DNA of 64,000 nt from Nautilus pompilius (lineage: Eukaryota > Mollusca > Cephalopoda > Nautilida > Nautilidae). The DNA lies in NCBI GenBank assembly GCA_018389105.1, contig JACATO010000968.1, forward strand, positions 212,501 to 276,500, given 5' to 3'. The position numbers and the translations under genes are program-made. The notes beneath the pieces were generated by a model. That model was given only the letters and a program-made list of their open reading frames with translations, did no database searches and had not been told where the DNA came from. Positions within the stretch are counted from its first letter, which is position 1. Each line of letters opens with the position of its first letter. Shown piece after piece: positions 39,000 through 53,999 of the stretch.

Positions 39000-41100
39000 T
39001 GTCTTTTAAGAGACCGGAATGGTCTATTTGAGTCCTTGGTTGTTTATCTACTTTGTCTTTGTATGCAAAAAAAGAACATCAATAAAAGAAGCAGTTTATC
39101 TAGAAAAAGTAACTGAAAAAATTGTATTTATACCAAATGCACGTTTGTTCAATACTGCACTAAAAAAAAAATGTTATCAGGAGCCATAAATATTACTACG
39201 GTAAATGAACTCTAGGGATTGTCGCTAAGAAATACAGAAACGAGTACAGGAGTAGTAACGACATTTTGCAGATTTAAAAGATCCCGGCTTGCGATGAATA
39301 ATTACTTGTACTTAGCTGTCAGCTGCGTTGCCATTAGGAAACTACAGCCTAGCATTCTACATGTTCAGCTTCTTTGCAGAGAAATCATCCTTATTGAACT
39401 CGTTTTTTTTAACGAGTCGCATTCCATTTCGCATTTAGTTTGTTGATGAAGCAAAATCGCCGTTTTTTGAAGGCTTTAAAAGCATTTCTTTACTTCTCTC
39501 AGTATGGGATCGTCCTTGAATGGGTAGGGTATTATCCAAGTAATCACTGACTACACAACTTCTAAATTCGCATTTACTCAATAAAAATGTGCTACAGTGA
39601 AGCAATTTGTTTGATTCATACAGCGGCATCTATTGGCAGGTTAACGTTTCATTATCCCATATAACTTTACATAGGCTGAGCGATATTAAATGACCACTGT
39701 AACATTCAGATCTTGCACCGTTTCTTCACCTGGGAGGATAACCGTAAAAATGTGATCGCGATGTGATTCCAGATGACGAAACTGGTACACGTTTCGAAGG
39801 ATAATCGAGCAGATATTCTCTGGGATTTTCCTTAACTTCTAATCGGTTTTACTGGCAATAAGAGCCAAGCAGCGCTCAGCGGAACATATATGAAAATGTG
39901 AGAAAACCCCGGTTGATTTAGAATAAATACTATATGATATAATCAACTCATCCACATTAATCAATACTGTCTGGTAATCGGAATGCATTTTATCAGGCTC
40001 GTTTCATTTCATTCTACAGAAATCATTTGCGTTTGCATTATCAGCTCGTATTTAAAATACATATTTGACGAAAGTAAAGAAAAAATAGTTAAAATAATTA
40101 GGTTTGTATGCATAACTATAAAGGCCACACTTATATAATAACGTTGCAAACTGCAAGGTTTCGTATTAAACATTATTAATAACGATTTTTGTGCAAAAAA
40201 TGAATTGCTAGTGGTTTTCGTTAATGTCGATTTTTTTAGTCTATCTAGAGTAAGTTTCACCGATGATTATATACCATAATACTTATTGGTCACAGAACCA
40301 TCCTAGATTTTTTTTTTTTTTTACTGCCATGTGTCTTTCACGGAAAAGTAACTCGTAGTATGTGTGGAGCGTTGTGTATAAAAAAAGGCGATAGAATATC
40401 TGCTTAAAAACAGTCATCCCACTTAGGTGTCAGTATCGTGTACCTTTACACGTCTGGCACGCCAAGGTCGAGCAGCATTCTATGCCATTTGAAACAACAA
40501 CTCAACTACTTTCCAAATAGTACAGGATAGAATTGTAAAATATTACCAATGACTTAGCCAAGAGATTTTTAGCCACAATACGTGCGAGAACTGAAATTTG
40601 CGTTGACAGAAATTTAAAAGGAAAAAATACACACACACACACACACGAACAGGAAGTAAAGGCGATAAATTCAGCCAGTCTGCAGTCATATTTCGCACAA
40701 ACGCTAAGCACTTCGACGGGAAGTGTTACACTACTTTGTGAAAAATAAGCTTAAGCTGGGAAGTAAATGTGACACTGAACAATTCTCTCATCTTAAAAAA
40801 AAAACATTAAAATTAACAAAGACCAAGTTTGTTAACGCAAAAAAGTAGACTGAGATCGTCAAACGTTCAGAAACCAAATGCTTACTAACATTTGCAGTTC
40901 GATGCCGTTTCTTTTGCTATGGAACCAGGTCTAAGCCATTATGTCATTTTAAAGGTATTTCATTTGAATGGTTTATCACAATACAAAACATTCGCTATGA
41001 ATCTGTTTCTTAAATTCAGTTCAGTTTCTGTCATTAAAACATTTACAAATTCGTTATTCAAGTTTTAGTAAATAACGTCTATAATTATTCTGTTTCTTTC
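39000..41100. other. Non-coding stretch
   Basis: No coding motif is seen. It contains a CA repeat at 40629-40646 and a T run of about fourteen near 40309-40322. Confidence 0.55.
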
Positions 41101-41106
41101 TGATTC

Positions 41107-41273
41107 TCTCTCCTCTCTCTCTCTCTGTCTCTCTCTATATAATTGAATTCTCGTCTATATCTTTTTAATCTGCTCTCTCCTCTCTGCTCTCTATCTCTCT
41201 TCTCTCTCTCTCTCCTCTTCTCTTCCATCTCTCTCTCTTCTCATCTCTCTCTCTATCTCTCTCTCCTCCTTCT

Positions 41274-41354
<81 letters not shown>
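41107..41354. repeat. (TC)n microsatellite
   Basis: TC dinucleotides interrupted at the left side by CATC, CTCC and TATC variants, becoming nearly pure toward 41354. The Ser/Leu frame read from it is an artefact. Confidence 0.95.
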
Positions 41355-41357
<3 letters not shown>

Positions 41358-41359
41358 AG

Positions 41360-44300
41360 TTAGCGATTATTTATTAGCATAAAAGTGAAATGACGTTTTG
41401 CAATTTTAAAAAATGTTTCAAATATTATTGAAATTTATATTTCACCCCTTATAAAATTATAGAACATAAAATTTAAATTTTCCAAAAAAAACTATTAAAA
41501 TCCAATAACAGTAAAGGACAACAATGAAAGCATATATAGTACTTATGTAAGAATAAATTACCAAATGGTACAGCTAAAATAATATAAAATTTATAATCCC
41601 TTTCGTCGCAAGCGTAAAGGCATAGAGAAGGAAACGAGCCTATTTCCATTTTCAGTATCTGACCGCCTCTTCGTGCGAGGCAAGGGTCTGTCTTACGCTG
41701 AAAAGTCCACCAGCAGATTCCGGGAAAGAGACCAGATACTGCACCTAAATGCAGCAGACGGATAATAAAATCCTCGCCACTAAACTTCCTCCGTTTGTTT
41801 GTGGGAGAAAACCTGTTTCGCGGAAAGCGCACAAAAACATTAATTCTGCGTTGTCTAGTTATTTGCAGTGTATCAGTGGCAGCTGTTGCTTCAGAAGAAA
41901 TGAACGTCACCAGGACGCGGATCGCTGGGATGAATTATCACCAACGACAGATTTTACTGATAGCAAAAAGAAAACGTCGGATATTTAAAAACAGAGCAAG
42001 TAAACTGAAGAGTTCCTTAAATTGAAAACATCAACCGAAGCAATAACAAGTGCTGCGGAACATTGATATCAATTTTTTTGGAATTCGTCTACCCATCTGA
42101 TAAAAAAAAGCAAGTAATCGAGCCAACATCATCGTCACCAAACTCTCTTTTCCCCCCAGAAAACAAGCTGACGAAAATGGAAAAAAAAGGCATTTATTTT
42201 TTAGGGAAGTATTCAGATGTACATCGTCTCTATAGAGCTTGCTCCGAAAAGAGAAGCCATTGGTATAATCGTCGGTGAGCATTTCGAATCACAGTCGATG
42301 CAGTTTAATGCTGCTGATGTCTTCTTTACCAGAGAATGAAATAATGACGAAACTAAACAAACTGTTTTCGTAAATAATACTGTTTTTGAAAACATGTTTT
42401 TAAATATTTTGAAATATTTCACTGCTTGACTGTTAAAAACTCTCCATCTTTTCAAACAGAGTTGATTATTTTGCATTTAGCTAATCCTTTTTTAAAAAAA
42501 GATTAGTTTTAACGTTCACGTTTGCAAAGCTCTCCACTTTCCCAAAACAAATTCACAAATTTTAGAATTTAAGTTTATGTATTTCACTTTCTTTGGACAC
42601 ATAACGCTTAGATTTTACTTTCTATGTAAATTCGTCATACAAATTTTGCAAAACAAATGCAAATTTGTTCATATAAATTCTTCATTATTTAACTAGATAT
42701 CGTGTGGACGTGAAATGGTAAAGAAACAAATCCAAAAATTATTTTTCGTAAAGGAAATGAGAAAAAATGCAAAAAGAAATCACAACTTTAGCAAAAATAC
42801 TTCACTACATATGAATATTTAAATAAATAAAATTATAGAAGTGTGGAGAGAAAAACAAACAACCTAAACTCATCTCATAAATGCCTGCCAAAACAAAAGT
42901 ATTTCGAATGATATTTAATGCATTGGCTTATGCAATGTGAAAACATATGCTATGCGCCAGTAATTAAGAAAACCTTCCCATAATGCAACGCTACGGACGC
43001 TGACATGTTATGGTACTCAGTTATAGTAAAGCTGAGATAGAAGCTAACTTTCGAGATTAGCTGCTATAATTCACGATGAAGTTTCTGAATAATGAAGCTG
43101 TAATAATAATTTACAGCTTTAAAAGGAGAAAAAAAAACGGTTTTCTGATAGGCCGGTTGTTGTTAATATGAAAAGTGTCATCCCCCTAGAACGTCCAGTT
43201 CTCACAAGGTGCATCGGGTGGAAAAGGCAGTATCGGATATGGCTGGCTAAGTCAAAGAAAACTAGTCACTGAAACATAATCTTTTAACTGTCAGTGGAAC
43301 GCGTAGAGTGAAACAATGACAAAAGCGCAGGGCATTACACTTGTGGCAACAAAAGGATCAGGGTTAGGATAGATAATCATCAATATTACTACTAGGAAAA
43401 AAAGCAAGACAACTTACCGTCCTGGATTCATTGCAGAGTGAGCTGATAAAACCCAGTGTCTAGTGCTACAACAAGATGTGCCGGATTAAATGTTTACATA
43501 GCCGAACTGAAAGCTATTGTTAATGGTTAAGGTGGAAGCTATAGTGTTTATATATATATATATAGGCTATGTTGAAGGCAAGAAACAAAACGATGGTCTG
43601 CAAAAAATAGTGTGGCCATTACAGTTGCCAAAATCTCTGTCTTCAAAGTTATGCAGCCTGCAAAAGACAGAAATATGAAATCACTGGCGTCACACAATGT
43701 GACAAAACAGCTTTGATTGTTCTAAAAATTAGCATTTTCATAAATTAATTACCAAAAAGACAAACATCCACATTTTTGTGAAAGACCAAACGTAGTTATT
43801 TTCATAAAATAAAAATTAGATGATTTTCTCTTATAATTAAAAAAAATATGTAATTTGATTATTCCTATCATGTAAGAATAGCTACTAGAATTAACTAAAA
43901 GTCTGTTAACTTTCGTTTTCCACGTAAAAATTCTTTTCAAACGTTTGAGAGGTACTATAAATTCTTCGAAGATAAAAATGCACAGTGAACATTTTTATAA
44001 TTTAGGGTTTTGGCCATTTTATTTTCTTTCTAATGAGAAATTACTAATACGTCATACTAGCTTCTACTACTATAGTTGATATATATATATATAAGTTTAG
44101 ATATTTAGAACAATTTCCTTCTCCACTACCACTGGTTGCGAAAAAAAATAAAAGTATGTATTACTGTAGATTTATTCAGAGGGTCAGAGAATAAATCTTA
44201 TATAACTCTCGTTGCTAAAAATAAAAGAGTCAGACCTGTTTTGAGAGTATCTACTTTCTTTGCACCAACTATCTGATTTACCATATTAACGCGAGGTAAA

Positions 44301-47300
44301 CAAGGCGTCACAGAGACTGCGGATACTGAAAGAATTTCGGAAACCTCACAGACTCGCTGGTGCCTGTGGTAGTTTGACTGGCAGATTGTTCTAGATTAGA
44401 GCGCCCTCTAGACATTCGCTTTGTTTGAACAGTGGTCTTGAGACATGTGAGCTGGAAAGATGCTCGATTGTGTTGACCACAGAGAAAACATCTCGCATTA
44501 ATTTAGTTTTGGCCAGCATGTAAACAGGCCTTTCATCTCAGCTAAAGCGGAGTGCTGCGGCAACTTGTGTGCTAACTGGACTTTCTGAAATGATTTCAAC
44601 CAGTGATGGATAGCGTCCCATAGTTGTTTAAGTACCTAATAAGTTGGTTTTGTATGGCGTCTTTAAAGAAATGGATTTTCTTTTCTTCCTTTTATGATAA
44701 TCTTTAAAATCGGTATGTAAAGCCTACCTTAACCGTTTCTCACAACATCTAAAATTACCTTCACCCCACTGTGCCCCATTGACTTCAATTTGAGTTCATT
44801 CTAATGTCGCTCGCCAAAGTAGATAGAATCCCAAAGTTTTAAGATTTGCCTTAATAACATATTAGAAATAATGTCTAGGGGAAAAAGAACTCGTTCAAAA
44901 CAAAGCCAATCTCCAGTTAAGCTTGTTTTTGTGGCAGCAATCAGAATAGAGAGTTCAGCTAAAAGGAAAAATCAAACACATTTAATGCAGCTCTTTGTGC
45001 GATTAAATCTCTGTGTAAAGTATCAATTATCTGAAAACATCAATTGAGTTCTTTATCACTCCGAGAAAAATTTAATGCAATGATTTTATAGGTGATTCTC
45101 AAGAATTACATAAAATGCAGTTTTTAAAATCTACTACCATTAAGAGAATTTGTGTCCAGGATTTTAATAAAGTCCATACATATGAATGGAACAAAACTTT
45201 CTTTTACATCATTATCATAGCCATCAGCACTGAGAGCACCGCTCCTGGTCGTAAATAAGGCTGCACAAAGAGAGTCTGACGCGATTTCGCTTTGTCAAGT
45301 CTTGTACTAAGTTTGTTATTTTTGTACGAAAACATGATCTCCGCATTGTTTGGCTTTTAGATTCTTTCAGGTTTCATTACGAAACACGTAAAAAGAGTTA
45401 GTTATAAACGAGGATAGAACGAAGCAGAAAAGCGAAAATCTGAAATTATCTTCATCAATCTGGAATATCAAACCTGAGAGCTCGTTCTTTTTTATTCCAG
45501 AAACTTATGGTGTTTCTTAGAGTGTAGCTATTCTTTTCCTTTAATCATTACAGTAACTTACAACAGGTGACTCCGGTGCTTTGAATTTCGCAAGTTATCA
45601 TATTTGCGTTTGTAGTTATTTATATGACTGTATAGTCGATCTTTTTAAAGATGCAATGTGCTTATTTGGGTTAGTAATTGTATCTACGAGGTGTTCGATC
45701 TTCGTGTAAATAGATAAAAAAAAATTTTCGCGATAATTAAAATACGATTAAAGACATTGAATGAATGCCTTTTGGTCTTCCGAATTGTTTATCAGTTTTG
45801 CTCATTGGGTGGATGTAAAGAGAGTATTTTTTTTAAAAAATTGATGTAATAACATTTTTTTAATCCGTTTAAAAATAAAAGATGAAATTTAACTAAAAAG
45901 TGCACTTAATTATTTTAATTTAGCAAAAAAAAAAAAGAATTTCAAGAAGTTTTTAGATGACCACGCATCGTTAATTATTGGCATAAGATTTTCAGAGATA
46001 CTCCAAATTAAGAAACCTTACAAATTATTTATAATATAAGCTCAAGTTATTTATTTTGAAGTCGTACTTTTTTCTTCTGTGCCAACACGAATGAAGCCAA
46101 ATTATTTGTATCAGTTTCATCGTAATTACTTACTACAGATTGTCCAATTAAATACTGTTATGGCTGAGAAGAATGTCACATAAAATTCAATAAATCAATA
46201 TTTGCTTCTTTAAATAATTTTTAAACAGAGAATAACTACACATGGAAAAATAAAACATTTTTTTTTGAATAATTGACCTAAATTACTCTAAGTTATACGC
46301 ACAAAGCTCTTTTGTTTGGAGGACTTCAGAATTCTGAAAACTTAAGTGTGTTACAAAAGATTATAATTAAAATGATGGTTGTGGGAACTGGTTAATAATA
46401 ATAATCGGTCTGTTTTATTGATTACAAGGCTCAGATTTTATCTTTCACTTTTTCAGCCAGCAAGTTTTTCTACAAATTAGTATCACTTTAGCTCTATAAG
46501 GGTATTCTACCACAAAAGAATTGGGTAAGCTAAAGGTTTATTAATGATTTCCTTAGCCTATAATTTTGACACAAGATAAAGTAAAATAAGATCACGATTA
46601 CGTTAATTGAAGTAATTTTTCTTGTTTTCCGGTGTTTAAAATATTTCGTCACCCTAGTTAATCTTGTCATCTTAACTAATAGAATAGATTTGAAGCCAAC
46701 TGTGTAGTTGAGTACATACCGTAGCTAGATAGTAGAAAAAAAATTAAAATGTGTTGCGAAACCTCCACCGTTTCTGGAATCACTAAAAGAAATAAGTTAC
46801 TATTACTTAGTTGTGTTTTTTTTTAAAAAAAGATAAACTTTAATAAATAAAATGATAAATATTACCGTTTCTTCAATAACGCAACCATGTTCCTTCAATG
46901 ACCACCACGAACAATAATGATTCTATAATAACCAAGAGAAACTATAACTATATTTATTTAATATAGAAAAATTATAATCATATAAAATAAACAAGTCAAA
47001 CCGTATAATCCTTTAATGTTAAAAATACAAATTATTGACATGTTCTTTAAAAGCATTATAAAAGATGCCTATTTATTAAAAGGGCATTGATTCATTAGAG
47101 TTCAGCAGGAAAGTTCTAAACCAGGAAATGTGGAATATACAGAACCATAAAATTTCGGTCTAACCAAGTTGGGAATCTAGATGTTTACGAAGAGATCTAA
47201 TAAAATGTTTCAAAATAATTAGGAGTTTTTCGCGTGTGGACAGGAACAATCTTTTGTCTATCTACAATTCCTAATATTAAAGGTCATAACACAAATTATC

Positions 47301-49750
47301 TATTTCACTTCGCGGCATGATTTGGATATATTACAGGCAGATATAGTTAATAGTGATGGTATTAATCAATTTACTTATAGTACTGATAGCCATTTATTTT
47401 CCTTGGAAATTGTTTAATAAATCATGATAATTTCGCGTCTTTTTCAACTGCTTAAAGTATAACAATCTTCCTTCAAGATACGAAGTATACATTTCAGGTC
47501 CCTTTATTAACCAACGCAAACTATGCCTATGAGGCAAACAATAGTAACAATGTTTATTTAAAGACCAAAGGATAAATTTTCATCGTATGTAGATGTTATT
47601 AAATACAAACGTGTAAACACCATTTAATATGAGCTAAAGAATAAAGAGTAGATAAACCAATTTTATCAGGGTTGTATTCTTTACTTTTCTTACGAATGTA
47701 AAATTTGTTTTTTAATGGTTGTTAGCATCAGTATATTTTTATGTCGGAATGAATGCTGTTTTCTTAAATGAACTGTGACAAGTGCTTTATGTGAAGTAAT
47801 GAGAGGTCTGTAAGAATAAACTATACGGTTTCCGTTGACACGAGTTTAAAGAATAAAAATATGTAAAAAGTATGAAAGCTTAACTGCAGACCATTAATAA
47901 TATAATTAATTAAGTATAAAAGAAAAAAAAAATTTATGTAAATGTATTGTGCAATAAAAGTTCCAGAACAAACTTTTACATCTATGAATTTAAAAACTCA
48001 TCCAAGCAATTACCTTCACGTTCACTAATGAAAAACTATTATTCTAGCGATAGAAAAGAAGAAATATCCAAGAAATGAAAAATTTCTCTACAATCTTCTT
48101 TTGGAAGTAACCAGCCATATGAAAGACCATAATGGGGATGATTGTTTCTTATGGAATTTCATTTGTTAGGTGCTATTTTCATTCTGCTCCATTACAATTT
48201 ATACTAAAGCATAGTAGTAAGAAACTGTAGCGGATTAACACAATGGCAGCATGCTGTCGGTATGATCTAAATTTAGAAGAATAACTTGCTGGGTCCATTT
48301 TTGGTTTGCCGCGATAACAATGCTACAATTAAATTTGGATAAATGGTTCATCGAACTTTCAATTTATTTCATTAACACTAAAGTTTTGAAAAAAAAGATA
48401 CCAATGATTTTTATGGTATGCCAATAACTTTTAACAGATGTGGTAAATAGAATATATTCATTTCAGATCAATGCAATTTTTGAAGCACTTATTTAATTTC
48501 CTCCTAAACTGTTTTCACGCCACGAAAAACCGTCTTTTCATTTATCTTTAATTTTTCAGTGATGAAAATACATTAAAGCTTCAGTTTTTTCACGTCTTCT
48601 AGACATTCTCTGTTATTTATTTATCGTTAAAAAGGGGAGCTTGCGGTAAATACGCCTGAAAAAAGTTGTACATTTACCACAGCAATTCGGTTTGATCGGA
48701 AGTTCTGCAGCAGCTTTGCCTCGTCGAGTTCCAAGACAAACAGTTTTCTTCCGGAGCAATAACAGTTATCGAAAACAAACCCCCTTTTATTGAATATTTT
48801 AACGTGTTTACCAAATCGCCTAATTTCGGAACTGTAGAAAATTAGCAGGACTTGTTTCTCAATGCACTTCTGGATTTTCGGAGATTTTAAACGGATAATT
48901 TAAAAAAAAATGATCATGTGTCTGCGATAAACATTTCTAAAATATAGCTGCTGGAGACAGAAATGCAAGACCTTATTAAAAGGTTACTAGAAAGTAGCAG
49001 ATTTAAACACCCACAAAATTGAATCGAAAGTGTGTTGTAATTGTTCAGCTTCACAACCTCTTTAATTTTTGATAAGGCACACTATAAGAAATTCATTTTC
49101 ACTTACACTCGACTGATAAAGGATCAAGGAACCATCCGCAAGCGCCATCCACTTGAAAGTTAATGCAAAAGATGATAAATCTCAAGTAAATTATGTTTGT
49201 AAAAGAGTAGTTTGGGTCTTTAACGTAGTCATTATAGTACAAGTAAAATTTACTTCAAGTATAGACTCGATGTTTATATAAAGTAAAATGTTCTCTCGAA
49301 ATAGATCTTGTTCAACTAGAAAGTATCCTCCACAGTGAAAAACTTCTACTTAGTGAGACTTATCTTAACTTTGAACGACTGCTTAGACTCCTATATAGAT
49401 AGTTTTAATCTCCAGCGATACAACTTGCATTTTCAGAGGCCTTGAACACATCAAGATGATGGGGTGTAATATGACTGATAACTGCTTCGATGGTGTAACG
49501 ACACCTTCAGAATTGCATGAACTTTAAAAAATAATGTTCAATCTTGGGAGGTACAGCAAAGTGATTTGTACATACTTTTTTTTAAAGTGCTTCTTCAACA
49601 GCTGCAATGGTCTTTTAGACTGGTGCAAATGGCAAAGTGTTTTCTATTATTAAATGAACCCGTTTTAAAACTTTTAATAGATGTTGGATGGTGGATTTTT
49701 TCTGGGATGCAGCCTAAACGTTATTTCACTGTAGTGAGTGTTAAACCGAC
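41360..49750. other. AT-rich non-coding stretch
   Basis: No recognised gene. The region 41749-42025 has overlapping open frames on the plus strand of under 80 codons with no known motif. A block near 44280-44640 is less AT-rich and looks like unique or transposon-derived DNA, but no domain can be named. Small AT dinucleotide runs lie at about 43549-43565 and 44082-44094. A near-perfect T/A palindrome lies at 42481-42506. Confidence 0.5.
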
Positions 49751-49752
49751 TC

Positions 49753-51030
<1,278 letters not shown>

Positions 51031-51047
51031 TTGTTGTTGTTGTTGTG
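51031..51047 (-). repeat. (AAC)n terminal tract of the LINE
   Basis: Four to five AAC/ACA units on the minus strand lie directly after the stop codon of the retrotransposon. A short simple repeat in place of poly-A is a common 3' terminus in I-group LINEs, so I take it as the element's end, as inference. Confidence 0.5.
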
Positions 51048-51049
51048 CA

Positions 51050-51330
51050 TCACCTCAGGCGCCTGAGGATAGTCCTCAGTAGCGCTGTGGCTGCACGTGG
51101 AAGTCGAGAGAGTTCGTCGTAGGAGAGACCTAGCTGATGGTGATGACAGTCCACCAGGAAGGCAGGGCAGCGCATCCAAAGGTGTTCGGATGACTCTTCC
51201 TCTTCCGCGCAGAACCGGAAGATGTCGGTCTCGGCTTTGCCCGTGAGGCACAGCCAGCGTCGGAGTTTTGGATGATGCCCGGACCGAAACCTGATGAGGT
51301 CCGTTAGTTCTGATTTCCCAGTAGACTCTC
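51050..51330 (-). pseudogene. I-like LINE: C-terminal zinc knuckle tail
   Basis: Minus-strand reading in the frame after the RNase H shift gives GKSELTDLIRFRSGHHPKLR, RWLCLTG, DIFRFCAEEEESSEHLWMRC, PAFLVD and a conserved-looking tail DELSRLPRAATALLRTILRR ending LR and TGA. The C-(10)-H-(4)-C spacing with EHLWMRC is the nucleic-acid-binding knuckle found at the end of many I-superfamily proteins. No shift interrupts this tail. Confidence 0.88.
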
Positions 51331-52305
51331 CTCGCTCGGCGTACTTGTCTGCAGTGATTGCAGTCTGTCGTGTTGGGTTGGCTGGCGTCGATCCAGTCGG
51401 CGGTTGATAGCGTGGCGTGTGGACGCATCTACACCCTTTTCGACTTGTGTTGCGGCTGAGCCCAACCTTGCCTGCTTATCTGCCATGTCGTTTCCCATCA
51501 GGTTGCAATGACCGGGTACCCAGACTATGTGTACCTCGTTGGTTGTTAGTAGTTGGGAGATGGTCGATTGCAGCGCCAGCACGGAAGAATCTGGTTGTAG
51601 CAGATTGCCAACGGCTTCGACTAATGATTTGCAATCACAGACGATAGTCGCGGAATGCCAGTCATCTTGATTCTCTAACCATTCAAGGGCGGTTTGTAGT
51701 GCCACCTTTTCGGACAGGTAGGAACTGCTGTGCACCTGCTGGGGCATGCCATTGGTGGATGAGGTTCGTCCCACAGCCCCGCCGTTCCTGACACCTTCCA
51801 TAGTGGATCCATCAGTGTAGAGTTGAATGTCGGTTTCGCCGGCATCTTTGATGGTCTGGACAGCTCTTGCAAGCTGTATGGAGGTTGGTATCGATTTGTC
51901 AGCCGGTGTCAGCAAAATGGGCGCTGGAGGTGGACGATCCCACGGTGGGGGAGGAGGTAGCGTGACTCTGGAGTCTAGCAGGAGGTTGAGTTCCGTCAGG
52001 CCAGGATACACTTGACGTCGCGCGTTTCCATCCATCTCCTTGGGTCTGTCACGGCGAGGTGAACCAAGAGTCAGCTTTCAGAAGGGACAGGGTCCTAAAA
52101 CGAGTGGCTAGGGAAGTGAGGTTGGCTTCTTTTAGGACAAACTCTGCCGGGGTTGATCGAAGGTGGCCAGTGATGGCGCGTGCGGCGTTTACTTGCGCAC
52201 TCTCTGGCTTGTTCAAGTTGGTTTTGGAAATCCAGGGTGCCCAAGCTGGTGCAGCGTATTCGGCGAGACTGCACTGGGTTGCAATGTACACCGTGCGTAG
52301 ATCCG
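51304..52305 (-). pseudogene. I-like LINE: connection and RNase H domain
   Basis: After the RT thumb, minus-strand reading gives the connection region (YAAPAWAPWISKTNLNK near 52255) and then an RNase H domain in a 243-codon open frame (52035-51304). The metal-binding residues are visible: Asp75 in QLYTDGST, Glu109 in YLSEKVALQTALEW, Asp134 in VCDCKSLVEA and Asp186 in GNDMADKQAR, with VHIVWVPGHC as the usual His block. RNase H removes the RNA strand after reverse transcription. The frame leaves the element's true frame shortly after the domain, before 51370, and runs on to a false stop at 51304. Confidence 0.93.
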
Positions 52306-53290
52306 CTTACCGCCATCCCCAAGTTGTGCTCCCGAGGGCGCGGTGGTTTGTTCTACTTGACATCGCTTGGCAGGTCGTCTTGACGTGTTCATTGAAGGAC
52401 AACTGTCTATCGTAGCGCACGCCAAGAAAGGTTGGAGCCGGATTATGATTAAGGCGTGAGCCTTTAATGGTGGTGTTCGGCTGCCAACGTGCCTCATTGG
52501 ATGCAAGATTGAAGAATGACACCCCACATTTTGACGTGTTGAGGGTGAGGCGCGCTTCATCACTCCAGGAAACCACTTTATCCACTTCTGTCTGCAGTTT
52601 GTGATTGACATCTTCCTTGTTCTGGGCACTGCACGCTATCACCAAGTCGTCGGCATATGCGCTGACAAGGGTCGGTTCCTCGAAGCGACTTAAGAGGTCG
52701 TTTATGTAGATGATAAATAGGAGAGGTGATAGTACCGATCCCTGTGGTAGACCTTCTTTGAAGTTGCGCGGTCTGCTCTCAGAGGAGGTTATGCGAACTC
52801 TGGCAATGCGATCGTCAGCCACTCGGACAACCATCTCAGGAAGCGCTGCGGTACACCCAACCGCATCATCTTACGCAGTAGCCCCGTTCTCCAAACGCAG
52901 TCGTAAGCTTTGCTGAAATCGAAGAGGGCGATCCCGGTCCGGAGTCTCTGTGACGATTGAAAGCCGTCGGAAATGTGTTGTGACAACCGGAGACATTGGT
53001 CCGCAGTACTGCGCCCCTTACGGAAGCCAGCTTGCCACGGGGTCAGCAACGAATGCTCTTCTAGCCACCATGAGAGACGGTTTACAATCATCCGCTCTAG
53101 CACTTTCCCGATGGTAGATGTGAGTGCGATGGGGCGATAGCTCTCTAGTGCTTGTGGATCTTTCCCTTTCTTCAGAAATGGGACGATAACAGCGGTTCTC
53201 CACGACTGTGGGTACCATCCTTATAGCCAGCTGTGGTTTAGGATTTTCAGCATTTCTGCTGATACAGCGGTAGGTAGATGTTTGAGAAGG
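52306..53290 (-). pseudogene. I-like LINE: reverse transcriptase domain
   Basis: The RNA-dependent DNA polymerase core. AEMLKILNHSWL, stop, GWYPQSWRTAVIVPFLKKGK (about 53255-53155) and ESYRPIALTSTIGKVLERM lead into GFRKGRSTADQCLRLSQHI and ALFDFSKAYDCVW (about 52930-52890), with the first catalytic Asp. After a shift near 52825 come GLPQGSVLSPLLFIIYINDL and LVSAYADDLVIAC (YADD at 52657-52646), with the catalytic Asp pair. Thumb sequence with FLGVRYDRQLSFNEHV follows. The catalytic residues are intact; the in-frame stop at about 53219 and the shifts inactivate it. Confidence 0.95.
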
Positions 53291-53999
53291 TCTGGCGCCA
53301 GGGCCTGCAGCTTTCCCGGCTTTTAGTTGTGCAAGTGCAACTTCCAGCTCCTCGTGATTGAATGCTTGCTCAATGGGCTGCCTCGGACACGTGTTGAGGT
53401 TTCTTAGCCCTTTCCTCGCCTCTTTTACTGCCCATCTGGATGTTTGGTCACTTTTTCGACCACTGACAGATGCGTACGCATGGATAAAGGCGTTTGCTTT
53501 CGCACGGTCACAGAAACATTCCTTCTCACGGTACTTGATTGCTTTGCTGGAGGGTTGTGGTTTCTTGTCTTTGAGAGCTCTGACTGTCAGCCATGTCCGT
53601 GCCGTGTCTTTTTCCAGGCAATTTTGGTCAGATGGGTTCTCCAGGCCGACCTTTTGGCCTCGTATGTTTTTTCGGCGATCTGCTTGCATTTTTATACCCA
53701 GGCCATTCTGTTGTTTGTCAGGTCCCGCCGTAACCGGTTACGCTCCTTGATGAGTGACTTTAGTTCATTGTTCATCAAAGGTGTCTCTTTCTGCCTGTAG
53801 ACTCGCAGTGGGATGGTAATAGTGGCTGCGTTCTTTAAAGCACGGATGAAGGCATTGAGTTTCTTTGAGGGAGCCTTTTCATTTGCGATTGACGGCAGGG
53901 CGTCTGTGAGAAGCTGCTGGTATTGGGACCAGTTGGCTTTACGAAAGTTTGGACGCAGTCGGGGCTTCTGGCGCTCGTACCGGATGGACTGGTTCCACC
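53291..53999 (-). pseudogene. I-like LINE: linker between endonuclease and RT
   Basis: Basic, charged minus-strand sequence between the SDH-type endonuclease end and the reverse transcriptase, including RALKDKKPQPSSKAIKYREK and LEVALAQLKAGKAAGPG near its RT end; the latter is the usual short block just before the polymerase fingers. One stop and at least one shift are present. No separate enzyme is encoded. Confidence 0.8.
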